Source: Alphaproteobacteria bacterium (GTDB taxonomy: Bacteria; Pseudomonadota; Alphaproteobacteria; RS24). Taken from it: a stretch of DNA of 41,981 nucleotides. How positions within the stretch are numbered: position 1 is the first letter of the stretch; every line of letters begins with the position of its first letter. The notes beneath the pieces are model-generated. The model made no database searches. It saw nothing but the letters and a program-made list of their open reading frames with translations, and was not told the DNA's origin. Of the stretch, positions 8,896-19,548 are shown in pieces. Both the position numbers and the translations under genes were made by a program. The stretch lies in assembly GCA_022426245.1 (NCBI GenBank), contig JAKMDW010000093.1:1-41981 (forward strand), in the 5' to 3' direction.

Positions 8896-9990
8896 TTAAA
8901 CTTTGCGACGCGCCAATGTATAGGGCTCTTCGCTCAGCGCCCCCCATTCCATTGAATTGGCCAGCGAGGCTTTGAAGCTCTCAAACACTTTGGCGGTAAA
9001 CGGGTCTTTGGCGGCTGCCTCAACCAATACTTTGTCAGAGGTTTGTTTTAGAGCCTGCATGATTTCAGGCGCGAAGCTACGGACTTGCACTTTGTGTTTC
9101 TTCACCAGCGTGTTGAGTGCCGTGGCGTTTTTGTAATTATACTCGCTCATGGTCGAGGCGTTTTCTGCCGCGCAGGCATTACGAATAATCTCACGCTGAC
9201 TTTCGCTCAGCGACTGCCAGACCTCGAGGTTAACGCCGGTCGAGAGACCCGCGCCCGGCTCGTGAAAGCCCGGGCAATAATAATATTTGGCGACTTGATG
9301 AAAACCAAAGGCGAGGTCATTCCACGGGCCAACCCATTCGCTGGCATCGATCGCGCCGCTTTTCATCGATGGGAAAATCTCTCCGCCGGGCAGTGAGACA
9401 GCCGCTGCGCCGAGGCGACGCATCACTTCGCCGCCGAGGCCGGGCATGCGGATTTTCAAGCCCTTAAAATCGTCCAGCGAGGTGATTTCCTTGTTGAACC
9501 AACCGCCCATCTGCACGCCCGTATTGGCCGATTGAAAGGCGATGACATTAAACTTGGCCGACAGGCTCTCCCAAAGCTGGCGGCCACCGCCGAAATCAAT
9601 CCATGCATTAAGCTCTTGCGCGGTCATGCCAAACGGGACCGCCGTAAAGAAATTAAAAGCGGCTGATTTGCCCTGCCAATAATATTCCGCGCCATTATAC
9701 ATGTCGGCCGTGCCGGTGGAGACGGCGTCAAAACTTTCAAACGCGCCAACTAATTCTCCGGCAGCGTAGATTTTAATCTCCAATTGACCATCTGTCATGG
9801 CGCTGACGCGTTTGGCGATATTTTCCGGTGCCGTGCCGAGGCCGGGGAAGTTTTTTGGCCAAGTGGTGACCATTTTCAATCGCCGTTTGCCTTGCGCATA
9901 GGCCGGTGCTGAAACCGTGCCGACCGCAGCCGCAGCCGTGCCGGTGGCCAAGCCGCCGATTAATCTCCGACGATTTATCTTCTTACTCAT
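8896..9990 (-). CDS. dctP: TRAP transporter periplasmic binding protein (TakP/FcbT type)
   Basis: This 364-residue protein is the substrate-binding subunit of the TRAP system. The N-terminus is a Tat-like signal peptide with an arginine cluster (INRRRLIGG), a small hydrophobic stretch and a likely cleavage after AYA (about residue 32). Family blocks are NTGVQMGGWFNKEI, GLKIRMPGLGGEVMRRLGA (with the carboxylate-binding Arg) and SGAIDASEWVGPWND. These resemble TakP (2-oxo acids) and FcbT proteins, so a 2-oxo or hydroxy acid is the likeliest ligand; this is inference. A strong GGGAGGG ribosome site lies just upstream, 24 bases after bpt, so it probably belongs to the same transcript. Confidence 0.92.
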   Translation of the reverse strand: MSKKINRRRLIGGLATGTAAAAVGTVSAPAYAQGKRRLKMVTTWPKNFPGLGTAPENIAKRVSAMTDGQLEIKIYAAGELVGAFESFDAVSTGTADMYNGAEYYWQGKSAAFNFFTAVPFGMTAQELNAWIDFGGGRQLWESLSAKFNVIAFQSANTGVQMGGWFNKEITSLDDFKGLKIRMPGLGGEVMRRLGAAAVSLPGGEIFPSMKSGAIDASEWVGPWNDLAFGFHQVAKYYYCPGFHEPGAGLSTGVNLEVWQSLSESQREIIRNACAAENASTMSEYNYKNATALNTLVKKHKVQVRSFAPEIMQALKQTSDKVLVEAAAKDPFTAKVFESFKASLANSMEWGALSEEPYTLARRKV

Positions 9991-10014
9991 CAGTCCCTCC
10001 CGACCAATATGCGG

Positions 10015-10737
10015 TTATGCGCTATATGGTTGCCAGCCCTCTTCGTCCAATATCTGTAATGGCTTGAAGCGCTTTTTGTAATTCATTTTGCCGCAATCTT
10101 CGATCAAATAGCCCAGATAAACATGCGGCAATTTCATCGCTTGAGCGCGGGCAATCTGGTCAAGAATAATATAACTGCCGAGGCTATTGGCGGGCATATC
10201 CGGGTCGAAGAAAGAATAAACAAGCGACAGGCCATCGCGCATCTCATCGACCAGCAAGCAAGCGATAAGGCGTTCGTCGGCGTCGCGATATTCCACCAGA
10301 TTGGTTTTCACCGATGTTTCTTCCACCATCGCCATATAATCAAGCACCGTCATTTGTGCCATGCCGCCATCTTCGTGCCGACTGTCGAGATAACGGCGCA
10401 GCAAATCATATTGTTCGCGGCTGGTATTGGGCGGTATGGCCTCTGAGGTGAGGCCGGCATTGCGATTTGCAATTTTGCGCATATTGCGCGACGCGCTAAA
10501 GCCCGCAACCTGAACCCGCACCGAGCGGCATGCTGTGCATTTATCGCAAGCCGGACGATAGGCAATCGTCTGGCTTCGGCGGAAACCGGCATGGGTCAGA
10601 TTATTGTTAATCTCGTCGGCGCGTTCCCCCGCAATATGGGTAAACAGCTTGCGTTCCATCATGCCTTCAATATACGGACACGGCATTGGGTCCGTTATGA
10701 AGAAGGAAGGCAGTCTATGTCCGCTCGATTGATTCAT
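10015..10737 (-). CDS. bpt: Aspartate/glutamate leucyltransferase
   Basis: Bpt transfers leucine from Leu-tRNA to N-terminal Asp or Glu, marking the protein for ClpS-ClpAP degradation through the bacterial N-degron pathway. The 240-residue length is typical. Family blocks are PCPYIEGMMERKLFT, the RRSQTIAYRPACDKCTACRSVRV segment (abbreviated: YRPACDKCTACRSVRV) and, at the C-terminus, HVYLGYLIEDCGKMNYKKRF. The ATG at 10737 has a GAGAT ribosome site. In alphaproteobacteria this gene is often close to parC and hemB, as here. It lies 12 bases after the SLC13-type gene and 24 bases before dctP. Confidence 0.95.
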   Translation of the reverse strand: MNQSSGHRLPSFFITDPMPCPYIEGMMERKLFTHIAGERADEINNNLTHAGFRRSQTIAYRPACDKCTACRSVRVQVAGFSASRNMRKIANRNAGLTSEAIPPNTSREQYDLLRRYLDSRHEDGGMAQMTVLDYMAMVEETSVKTNLVEYRDADERLIACLLVDEMRDGLSLVYSFFDPDMPANSLGSYIILDQIARAQAMKLPHVYLGYLIEDCGKMNYKKRFKPLQILDEEGWQPYSA

Positions 10738-10749
10738 AATATCTCAAAT

Positions 10750-12576
10750 CTACAGGCCGAAATACCACGGCGCAAAGGCTGAGTAAGTTAACCATAATAT
10801 GATAACCAACGGAATGCCGGCGCGCATGAAATCGCTGAAGCGGAAATTGCCCGGTGTCATCACCAGTAAATTGGTTTGATAGGCTATCGGCGTTGCAAAG
10901 CTACAGCTTGCCGCAAATATGACCGCCAGCACAAAAGCCATTGGGTCAACATCTAAGGCGGCGGCCAAATTTATTGCCAGGGGCGTAAATAAAACAGCGG
11001 TGGCATTATTTGACAAAAGATTGGTCACAACCGCGCATAATAGAAAGAAAGCCGACAACACAATGGCCGGATTGCCATTATCGAACAGGCTCAAGAAATT
11101 ACTGCTGACATAGGCCGCGCCGCCGGTCACTTCCATCGATTGCGCCATTGCCAAAGCGGCAGCGACAACAAGAAATATCCGCAAATCAAAACCACGACTG
11201 GCTTGGCGCACATTCAACACGCCGCTGGTCACCATGGCGATAGCACCGGCGAGGGCAGCGATTAAAATTGGCACAAAACCGCTGGCAGCGGCAAGAACCG
11301 TGGCGGCAAAAATCAACCGTGCCGGCCCGGCTTTTTCAAACCGTGGCAATTCACGCGCTGACCATTCCATCAGCAGCGTGTCTCGATTATGGCGCAAGCC
11401 CTCAACCGCGCTTTGCTGGCCGATAACCAAAAGCACATCACCGGCTTTCAGGCGAATATCGCTCATCTCATGGCGCAACATGCGGCTGCGCCTTTGCACG
11501 CCGATAATCAGGCAATCGGTTGTATGGGTGAAGCCGGTTTGCCCGATAGCGCGCTGTGCCATTCGCGAGCCGGGGGCGACAACCAGCTCGGCCAACATCA
11601 GATCTTCGCTATTATTGTCGCGGGTCGGGATTTGCCGCATCAAATGATTGCGCAACGGGTGGTCTTTTTGTGCCAGCGCATCGGCAATCTCGCGACGGGT
11701 TGCGGCGATATACAGCTTGTCACCGGTTTGCAGCCGATGGTCGTCAAAAGGCGGCAGCATGGTTTGTCCGCCGCTATCAATCATTTGTAATGTCATGCCC
11801 GACAAGGCAGGCAGAAACCCGGCCGCGGTCTCTGAGCCGATAAGGCTGTCACCATAGCGCAGCCGAAGTTCAATAATATATTGGCGTCCGCTATCCGTAT
11901 CGCTGTCGTCTTGTCCGGCCACGCGGGTTTTCAAAATGCGCGGCATAACAAACAGCACATAGACACTACCGACTGCCATCAGCACCAAGCCGGGCAGGGT
12001 CTGGTCAAAAAAGCCGAGCTCGGTCATGCCAAGCCGTGCCGCCGTGTCAGCAACCAGCAGATTGGTGGAGGAACCGATAAGCGTCAGCATGCCGCCTAAA
12101 ATAGTGATGAAGCTGAGTGCCATCATATAGGGCGAGGCATTGGACGAAGCCCGGTTGGCCATCGCCGCCAGCACCGGAATGACCATGAGCACGACGGGCG
12201 TATTATTCAAAAACGCCGAGGCAATCATCGCGCCGATAAGCACCGTAAAAATCGCCAATTCGGGGCTGCGCGCGGCGCGGCGCGAGGCTTGGTCAATCAG
12301 CTTTTCAAGCGCCCCCGATTGAAACAGCCCCTGTGCCATCACCAGCAGCGCCATGATGGTAATCAGCGCCGGATTGGCAAACCCCGTCAACATATCACTG
12401 CTGGAGACAAGTAGCTCGCCATTGGCATCGTTCAACGGCGCAAAGGTGAACAGCAGCATGAAAATCAAAATGACCAGAAGCGATGTCAGTTCCATTGAGA
12501 GCCGCTCACTGCCATAAGCCAGCATGGCGAAGCCGATAACGGCAAAGCCGATCCACATGTGCATATTCATTTCCAT
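10750..12576 (-). CDS. SLC13-family permease with two RCK_C-like domains
   Basis: An inner-membrane anion/carboxylate permease of the SLC13/ArsB superfamily, about 608 residues. The N-terminal helices include LLVMAQGLFQSGALEKLID and the loop FLNNTPVVLMVIPVL. The central soluble part (about residues 185-390) carries two TrkA_C-like domains, with AGFLPALSGMTLQMID and later RAIGQTGFTHTTDCLIIGV followed by DIRLKAGDVLLVIGQ. The C-terminal half repeats the permease motif with NLLSNNATAVLFTPLAINLA. Such hybrids are widespread; sulfate or dicarboxylate is a common guess and the substrate cannot be read here. I prefer a start near ATG 12576-12579 because the upstream ATG at 12645 leaves almost no room for the divergent promoter. 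Confidence 0.88.
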   Translation of the reverse strand: MEMNMHMWIGFAVIGFAMLAYGSERLSMELTSLLVILIFMLLFTFAPLNDANGELLVSSSDMLTGFANPALITIMALLVMAQGLFQSGALEKLIDQASRRAARSPELAIFTVLIGAMIASAFLNNTPVVLMVIPVLAAMANRASSNASPYMMALSFITILGGMLTLIGSSTNLLVADTAARLGMTELGFFDQTLPGLVLMAVGSVYVLFVMPRILKTRVAGQDDSDTDSGRQYIIELRLRYGDSLIGSETAAGFLPALSGMTLQMIDSGGQTMLPPFDDHRLQTGDKLYIAATRREIADALAQKDHPLRNHLMRQIPTRDNNSEDLMLAELVVAPGSRMAQRAIGQTGFTHTTDCLIIGVQRRSRMLRHEMSDIRLKAGDVLLVIGQQSAVEGLRHNRDTLLMEWSARELPRFEKAGPARLIFAATVLAAASGFVPILIAALAGAIAMVTSGVLNVRQASRGFDLRIFLVVAAALAMAQSMEVTGGAAYVSSNFLSLFDNGNPAIVLSAFFLLCAVVTNLLSNNATAVLFTPLAINLAAALDVDPMAFVLAVIFAASCSFATPIAYQTNLLVMTPGNFRFSDFMRAGIPLVIILWLTYSAFAPWYFGL

Positions 12577-12672
12577 CATGCTCTTATACAGACTATTCGC
12601 GCTATTCCCTAGATTTACCGCAGTGTTTAGGGCATAAAGCAGCAAGTATTTGCCGGTTCAGTGGAGGTTTTC

Positions 12673-13158
12673 ATGACCAACCCCTTAGATTTGCGTCAGG
12701 CTTTCGGTCATTTTGGTACCGGTGTGGCCATTATAGGCTTTTATAACCGCGAAAACCGCCCCGTTGGCTTGACCATTAACAGCTTTGCGTCGGTTTCGCT
12801 GGAACCGGCTTTGCTGTCATGGTGTCTGGCCAATGAATCCCAGCTTTATGATGATGTTGAGGCAGTCAGCAGATTTAGCGTCAATATTTTGGCCGCCGAT
12901 CAAATTGATTTGTCGAACCGCATGGCGGGGTCGGGCAGTCATGTATTTGAGGCTGGCGAAATTGAAGCCACAAATGACAGCGCACCGGCCATAAAAGGCG
13001 CATTGGCGCATTTCGATTGCCATGTTCACAATAAAGTCGAAGCCGGTGACCATTTAATGCTCATCGGGGGCATTGATGGCGTGCGCCATTGCACCGAGCA
13101 ACGCGCGCCGTTGATTTACTTCCGCGGCGCTTATACGGCATTGGCCGAAAACGCTTGA
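12673..13158 (+). CDS. Flavin reductase-like domain protein
   Basis: A 161-residue single-domain flavin reductase-like protein (FMN-binding split barrel). Family blocks are FGHFGTGVAIIGF at the N-terminus, PVGLTINSFASVSLEPALLSWCL (abbreviated: GLTINSFASVSLEPALLSW) and SRFSVNILAADQ, with GDHLMLIGGIDGV near the end. Such proteins reduce FMN or FAD with NAD(P)H for a partner monooxygenase, or act as reductases on their own; no oxygenase is next to it. The start is ATG 12673, with TGGAGG at 12662-12667; an in-frame GTG at 12661 would swallow that ribosome site. The next gene begins two bases after its stop, so they are co-transcribed. Confidence 0.9.
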   Translation: MTNPLDLRQAFGHFGTGVAIIGFYNRENRPVGLTINSFASVSLEPALLSWCLANESQLYDDVEAVSRFSVNILAADQIDLSNRMAGSGSHVFEAGEIEATNDSAPAIKGALAHFDCHVHNKVEAGDHLMLIGGIDGVRHCTEQRAPLIYFRGAYTALAENA

Positions 13159-13160
13159 TT

Positions 13161-14033
13161 ATGAGTAGGGTGGCTTTCATCGGTCTTGGCGTGATGGGCT
13201 ATCCGATGGCCGGTCATCTGGCTGCTGCCGGTTATCAGGTCACGGTCTATAATCGCACCCCCGAAAAAGCGAAAAATTGGGTTGCCGAATATGGCGGCCA
13301 AAAAGCCGACACGCCCCGCGAAGCAGCCGAAAACGCGGCTTTTGTCCTCACCTGCGTCGGCAATGATGATGATTTGCGCTCGGTTGTATTGGGCGCTAAT
13401 GGCGCGCTGACAGGCATGTCTCAGGGTGCGGTTCTGATTGACCACACCACGACCTCAGCCGAAGTTGCCCGCGAATTGGCGGCAGCTTGCACGGATAAGG
13501 GCTGCGCCATGCTGGATGCGCCGGTGTCGGGCGGTGAGGCAGGCGCGGTCAATGGCGCATTGACGGTGATGGTCGGTGGCGACAAAACGATATTCGAGGA
13601 AGCCGCCCCGCTGATTGACTGTTTCGCCCATGCGCGGCGGCTCATGGGGCCTTCGGGCGCCGGTCAACTGACCAAAATGGTCAATCAAATTTGCATTGGC
13701 GGACTGGTGCAAGGGCTGTCAGAAGCATTGCATTTCGCCGATAAAGCCGGATTGGATGGCAAGGCCGTTATTGATGTGATTTCCAAAGGCGCGGCGCAAA
13801 GCTGGCAGATGGAAAATCGCTTTGAGTCGATGATTGACGATGAATTTGATTTCGGTTTCGCCGTTGATTGGATGGTCAAGGACCTCGGCATCTGTCTCGA
13901 CGAAGCAACACGCAACGAAGTTTCTTTGCCGGTCACAGAATTGGTAAAAACCTATTATGAAGAGGTTCAGGCGATGGGCGGCGGGCGCTGGGACACGTCC
14001 AGCCTCATTCGCCGCTTGCGCGCACTAAAGTAA
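13161..14033 (+). CDS. 3-hydroxyisobutyrate dehydrogenase-family oxidoreductase
   Basis: A 290-residue NAD(P)-dependent beta-hydroxyacid dehydrogenase. It has the Rossmann motif GLGVMGYPMAGHLAAAG (residues 8-24), the substrate-binding DAPVSGGEAGAVNG, and the catalytic-Lys helix GAGQLTKMVNQ. It is a distant paralogue of the mmsB gene at 19545-20423 in this window. The family also includes tartronate semialdehyde, glyoxylate/succinic semialdehyde and 2-(hydroxymethyl)glutarate dehydrogenases, so the substrate is open. It overlaps nothing and sits directly after the flavin reductase-like gene. ATG 13161 is used because upstream in-frame starts lie inside that gene. Confidence 0.88.
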   Translation: MSRVAFIGLGVMGYPMAGHLAAAGYQVTVYNRTPEKAKNWVAEYGGQKADTPREAAENAAFVLTCVGNDDDLRSVVLGANGALTGMSQGAVLIDHTTTSAEVARELAAACTDKGCAMLDAPVSGGEAGAVNGALTVMVGGDKTIFEEAAPLIDCFAHARRLMGPSGAGQLTKMVNQICIGGLVQGLSEALHFADKAGLDGKAVIDVISKGAAQSWQMENRFESMIDDEFDFGFAVDWMVKDLGICLDEATRNEVSLPVTELVKTYYEEVQAMGGGRWDTSSLIRRLRALK

Positions 14034-14161
14034 ATAACTTCTTTCGAAATAAATAAAATAAATAGAGAGAAATAAAAAATAATAAACGCATTCTTAACTC
14101 TGCCTGTCGATAGTACGCAGTATGAAGTTAATTATTTTGTACCTGAGTTAGTTGCGTATTT
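14034..14161 (+). promoter_or_regulatory. AT-rich spacer upstream of the subtilisin-like gene
   Basis: This 128-base spacer begins with a purine-rich, strongly A/T-biased run (about 14048-14094, repeated AAATAA-type units) that stands out from neighbouring DNA. It is the only place for the promoter of the downstream peptidase gene. I cannot assign a convincing -35/-10 pair. The run could be an UP-like element or a binding region for IHF or H-NS-type proteins, which is inference. Confidence 0.35.
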
Positions 14162-16112
14162 GTGTTTGTGCTTCGTCAATATGACGGGCTTTCTCGGCCC
14201 GCTTTTTTATCGGCACCCCCTGTCTGGGCCGTGTGCTTAGGCTTGGCTTTGGTCGGCTGCGGCGGTGGCGGTGGCGGCGAAGCTGACAGCTCATCACCAG
14301 CTGCGCCCGGGCTTGATTCCGCAACTGATAGTCAGCGTTTTGAACCCCCTGAAAACTGGGAAACAGACCCCGATGTTTGGGCGGCAAACGAAGAATATGC
14401 AGGCCAGTCCGGCCTCGACACGGTAAATGCAGGTGAAGCTTATGCGCGCGGCCTTACCGGAAGCGGGCAGATTATCGGCTTTATCGACACCGGTTTAGAT
14501 GAATCACACCCGGAGTTTGAGGGCAAAAACATTGCTTTAAATGACCGCTCAGCTGTCAACAACCCCGATAACGCTCAGCTTTCCCACGGCACCGGCGTCG
14601 CCTCTATCGCGCTGGGCGCGCGTGGCTCGGGCCGTGGCCTGCATGGTGTAGCTTTTGACGCTGACCCGGCGGCGTGGACCTTGCAGCTTAGCCGCAATAA
14701 TGCGCTCACGGTTAATGACCGGATTTTGAATAATGCCATACGGGCGATTGAGGGCACGGGCGCGCGGATTATCAATCAAAGTTGGGGCTATTCCTCCACA
14801 TTTGAATCGTCTATTGTCTCCGCACAGCAGCGCTTTCTTGAACAGAATTTCAGTGAAACCCTAAATTTAATCAGCCGCGGCGGCGCCATTCATGTCTGGG
14901 CGGCGGGCAATGCAGGTGAGGATAATCCGGCCATTTCAACTGTTTGGCCGTTATTTTTCCCTCAAACGCAGGGTTATTCAATCACAGTCGCGGCGCTGGG
15001 CGCAGATGGACGCATCGGTAGCGGCAGCAATCGCTGCGGTGCCGCTAGAGAATTTTGTCTTGCAGCCCCGGGCCGGGTCGCCGCCGGTGGAAGTGCTTAT
15101 ACACGATTGGCCCGCGCCGGCGGCGGATACCGCACATCGCAAGGCACCAGTTATGCCGCCCCTTATGTTTCCGGCGCATTAGCTTTGTTGATGCAGGCTT
15201 TCGGCGACCAATTAACATTGCCGGAATATACGGCGCGTTTATTGGCAAGTGCCAATAAGACCGGCATTTATGCCAGCGAGACAATTTACGGGCAGGGCTT
15301 GCTCGACATTGAGGCGGCATTGAAGCCGATTGGCGATTTGGAAGTTCCGCTGCCCAGTGGCGGCACTGCGCGCCCATCGGAAAGTCGCATTGATGGCGGC
15401 TTAATACCGCCCGATGTGTTGGACCGCTTGCGCAAGGAGGATATCATCCTGCTTGATAAGCTCAACACGCCGTTCATCACAGATTTGGCTTTGGCGCCGC
15501 AGCAATTTGCAGATTTTGACCTGATTGAATGGCTGACGCATGGCCAAGACAAAACCAGCCCCTCAACCCATCCGTTTCTGGCCGGTTTTAATCAAACCGG
15601 CAAAGGGCGCGAGATTGGTAATTTTTGGCAGATAGTGCCGATTGCCCTGCGCCGTTCCGGCGTCGGGCAAGATTTGCCACCGCTCGGGTCGATCGGATTT
15701 GCTGCCACTGTTCGGCGGCGGCGCGGTCGTTTTGAGTTTGGCTGGGTTGGCGAAATGGACGGCTTGATGAATTCGATCGGCGATGGTGCTTTGAAACTGG
15801 GGCCTTCGCAAAGCGCTCTGGTTTCTGTCGGCAAGGATTTCGCGTTTGGCGAAAAGCTGTTCATATCGACCGATGCGCATTTTACTTTCAGTCATTTATC
15901 GCCTCAAAGCGACAGCCTTATTCGCGGCACAAAACATGCATTGGCCTCGGCCTTTGATGTGAAGATTGGTTATCGCGATTTTAATCTTACGGTCAGTCAG
16001 CCGACTTATTTTGAATCCGGCAAGCTGAAGATATCACGTCCGCATAAACGCCAAGCAGGCGGGTCGGTAGTGTTTCGCGACGATGAGGTGTCCTTGCGTT
16101 CGACCTCGCCCC

Positions 16113-16135
<23 letters not shown>
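14162..16135 (+). CDS. Subtilisin-type (S8) lipoprotein/autotransporter, C-terminus out of frame
   Basis: A secreted serine peptidase, 657 residues as read. The N-terminus has a lipoprotein-type signal ending CLGLALVGC (Cys33), then a glycine run and a low-complexity linker. The S8 catalytic set is complete: Asp109 (GFIDTGLDESHPEFEG), His142 (LSHGTGVASIA), Asn250 (WAAGNAG) and Ser330 (GTSYAAPYVSGALALL). A Cys pair at 292/299 may be bridged. From about residue 430 the sequence turns into alternating amphipathic strands, consistent with an outer-membrane barrel that exposes the peptidase on the surface. The frame ends early at TGA 16133; the next frame continues to an -AWEQKF end at 16223. The start is uncertain (GTG 14162 or 14168, weak ribosome site). 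Confidence 0.85.
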
Positions 16136-17332
<1,197 letters not shown>

Positions 17333-18475
17333 ATGTTGAATGAAGAGCAAATTGCCATTCAGGATATGGCGCGCGATTTTGCAGCTGAGAAGCTCGCACC
17401 TTTCGCCATGCAATGGGATGAGGAAAAGCATTTTCCGGTCGAGACGCTGAAAGAAATGGCGGGGCTTGGTTTTGCAGGTATTTATTTGCAGGAAGAGCAT
17501 GGCGGTTCCGGCTTGTCGCGCTTCGACGCTGCGCTGATTTTTGAAGCCTTGTCGGGCGGCTGCACCTCGACTGCCGCCTTTATGACCATTCATAATATGG
17601 CCAGTTGGATGATTGACAGTTTCGGCAGTGATGCCCAGCGGTCCAAATATCTGCCCGGCTTGACCAGCATGGATTTAATCGCCAGCTATTGCCTGACTGA
17701 ACCCGGCTCCGGCTCAGATGCCGGTGCCATGCGCTCAAAAGCGGTGCGCGCCAATACCAAAAATGAAGGCGACCATTATGTGCTGAACGGGTCAAAAGCA
17801 TTCATCTCAGGCGCCGGCATATCCGATGTTTATGTCGCCATGATACGCACCGGTGATGGTGGGCCGAAAGGGGTGAGCTGCTTCATTATTGAAAAAGACA
17901 CGCCCGGGCTTTCATTTGGAGCTAATGAAAAGAAAATGGGTTGGAACAGTCAGCCGACGGCGCAGGTGATTTTTGAGGATTGCCGCGTGCCGGTTGAAAA
18001 CCGCATTGGCGAGGAAGGCGAGGGCTTTAAATTTGCCATGATGGGGCTGGATGGCGGCCGTTTGAATATCGCCGCTTGCTCGCTCGGCACGGCGCAACGC
18101 GCTTTTGACAAAGCGTTGGATTATGCCAAAGACCGCGAACAATTCGGTCAATCCATCACTGAATTTCAGGCGATACAATTCAAGCTGGCCGACATGGCTA
18201 CCGACTTGGAGGCGGCGCGGCTGATGCTGTATGACGCGGCCAAAAACCTTGATGAGGGCCGGCCCGAAAAGACCCGCAAATCGGCAATGGCCAAGCGCTT
18301 CGTCACCGATAGCTGTTTTAATGTCGCCAATGAGGCGCTGCAAATTCATGGTGGCTATGGCTATCTGCAAGACTATGAAGTGGAACGCATGGTGCGCGAT
18401 TTGCGCGTGCATCAAATCCTTGAAGGCACGAATGAAATTATGCGTGTGATTATTGCGCGCGAACTGTTGACATAA
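17333..18475 (+). CDS. Acyl-CoA dehydrogenase, isobutyryl-CoA dehydrogenase type
   Basis: A 380-residue FAD enzyme that most likely oxidises isobutyryl-CoA to methacrylyl-CoA in valine breakdown, passing electrons to ETF. It shows ACAD blocks YCLTEPGSGSDAG, KAFISGAGISDVYV, QIHGGYGYLQDYEVER and the catalytic Glu364 in ILEGTNEIMR. The block KKMGWNSQPTAQVIFEDCRV closely resembles mammalian ACAD8. The two genes behind it encode the following valine-pathway steps, which supports the substrate call. ATG 17333 has GGAGG seven bases upstream; a much longer in-frame extension back to 16928 runs antisense through hemB and is rejected. The stop overlaps the next start as TAATG. Confidence 0.92.
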   Translation: MLNEEQIAIQDMARDFAAEKLAPFAMQWDEEKHFPVETLKEMAGLGFAGIYLQEEHGGSGLSRFDAALIFEALSGGCTSTAAFMTIHNMASWMIDSFGSDAQRSKYLPGLTSMDLIASYCLTEPGSGSDAGAMRSKAVRANTKNEGDHYVLNGSKAFISGAGISDVYVAMIRTGDGGPKGVSCFIIEKDTPGLSFGANEKKMGWNSQPTAQVIFEDCRVPVENRIGEEGEGFKFAMMGLDGGRLNIAACSLGTAQRAFDKALDYAKDREQFGQSITEFQAIQFKLADMATDLEAARLMLYDAAKNLDEGRPEKTRKSAMAKRFVTDSCFNVANEALQIHGGYGYLQDYEVERMVRDLRVHQILEGTNEIMRVIIARELLT

Positions 18476-19548
18476 TGACCGACAGCTCAACCGAAGAAGT
18501 CCTGTTTGAGATTGTCGGGAAAAGCGGCATCATCACGCTGAACCGACCCGCCGGTCTGAACGCGCTGACCCTGAATATGGTGCGTTTGATGAAGCCCGTG
18601 CTGGCGGATTGGGCGGTCAATGATGCGGTCGAGAACATCATTATCGAAGGCGCCGGTGAGAAAGGCTTTTGCGCCGGTGGCGATATTCGCGCCCTGCATG
18701 ATTGGGGCAAAGCCGGAGCGCCCGAAGCGACCGACTTTTATCGCGAGGAATATCAGCTTAACCGCAGCATTAAAACCTATCCGAAACCTTATATCGCGCT
18801 GATTGATGGCATCACCATGGGCGGCGGTGTTGGGGTGTCTGTGCATGGAAGCCACCGCGTCGCGACCGAGCGCACGATGTTTGCCATGCCCGAAACCGGC
18901 ATTGGCCTGCTGCCCGATGTCGGCGGCACATATTTTTTGCCACGCTTGCCGGGCGAGACGGGTGCATGGCTGGTGCTGACCGGCGCGCGCTTGCGCGGGG
19001 CCGATAGTTTTGCCGTCGGTGTCGCAACGCATTACACCGCGTCTCACAACATCAACGCGCTGAAAGCCGACTTGGCGGCGGGCGGCGACGTTGATGCGAT
19101 ATTGGCGACGCATCATCAGCAGCCCGAAGGCGCGACATTGCCTGAGCAGCAAGGCGATATTGATCGGCTGTTCAAAGCTGATAGCGTGGCCGAGATTATT
19201 GCCGCATTGAAGGCCGATGGCAGCGATTGGGCGCACCGCCAAGCGGCGGCGATTGCCACCAAATCACCGACCAGCGTGGCGGTTGCGCTGCGGCAAATGC
19301 GTGAGGGTATCAAGGCGGATTTTGATGAGTGTATGCGGATCGAGATGCGCGCCGTGACCCGCATCATGGCGCAGCCCGATTTTTACGAGGGTGTGCGTGC
19401 CACAATTTTGGAAAAAGCTACAAGTTCTGAGCAAGTCAACGCACCGAACTGGACGCCGCAACAGGACATAGACGCCATTTTCGCGCCTCTTGGCAAAGTC
19501 GGGGGCGATGCCGAATTGCGGTTTGATGATGAGGGGATGAACCAATGA
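18475..19548 (+). CDS. 3-hydroxyisobutyryl-CoA hydrolase
   Basis: A 357-residue crotonase-fold enzyme. It has the oxyanion-hole block GAGEKGFCAGGDIRALHDWG and the DGITMGGGVGVSVHGSHRVA segment. The catalytic block MPETGIGLLPDVGGTYFLPR has the Glu and Asp that mark the hydrolase rather than an enoyl-CoA hydratase. Length and the C-terminal extension (LRQMREG onward, with YEGVRA) match the HIBCH family. It hydrolyses 3-hydroxyisobutyryl-CoA to the free acid. It overlaps its neighbours on both sides (TAATG upstream, ATGA downstream). A hydratase step between the ACAD and this enzyme is also needed and is not encoded here. Confidence 0.92.
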   Translation: MTDSSTEEVLFEIVGKSGIITLNRPAGLNALTLNMVRLMKPVLADWAVNDAVENIIIEGAGEKGFCAGGDIRALHDWGKAGAPEATDFYREEYQLNRSIKTYPKPYIALIDGITMGGGVGVSVHGSHRVATERTMFAMPETGIGLLPDVGGTYFLPRLPGETGAWLVLTGARLRGADSFAVGVATHYTASHNINALKADLAAGGDVDAILATHHQQPEGATLPEQQGDIDRLFKADSVAEIIAALKADGSDWAHRQAAAIATKSPTSVAVALRQMREGIKADFDECMRIEMRAVTRIMAQPDFYEGVRATILEKATSSEQVNAPNWTPQQDIDAIFAPLGKVGGDAELRFDDEGMNQ

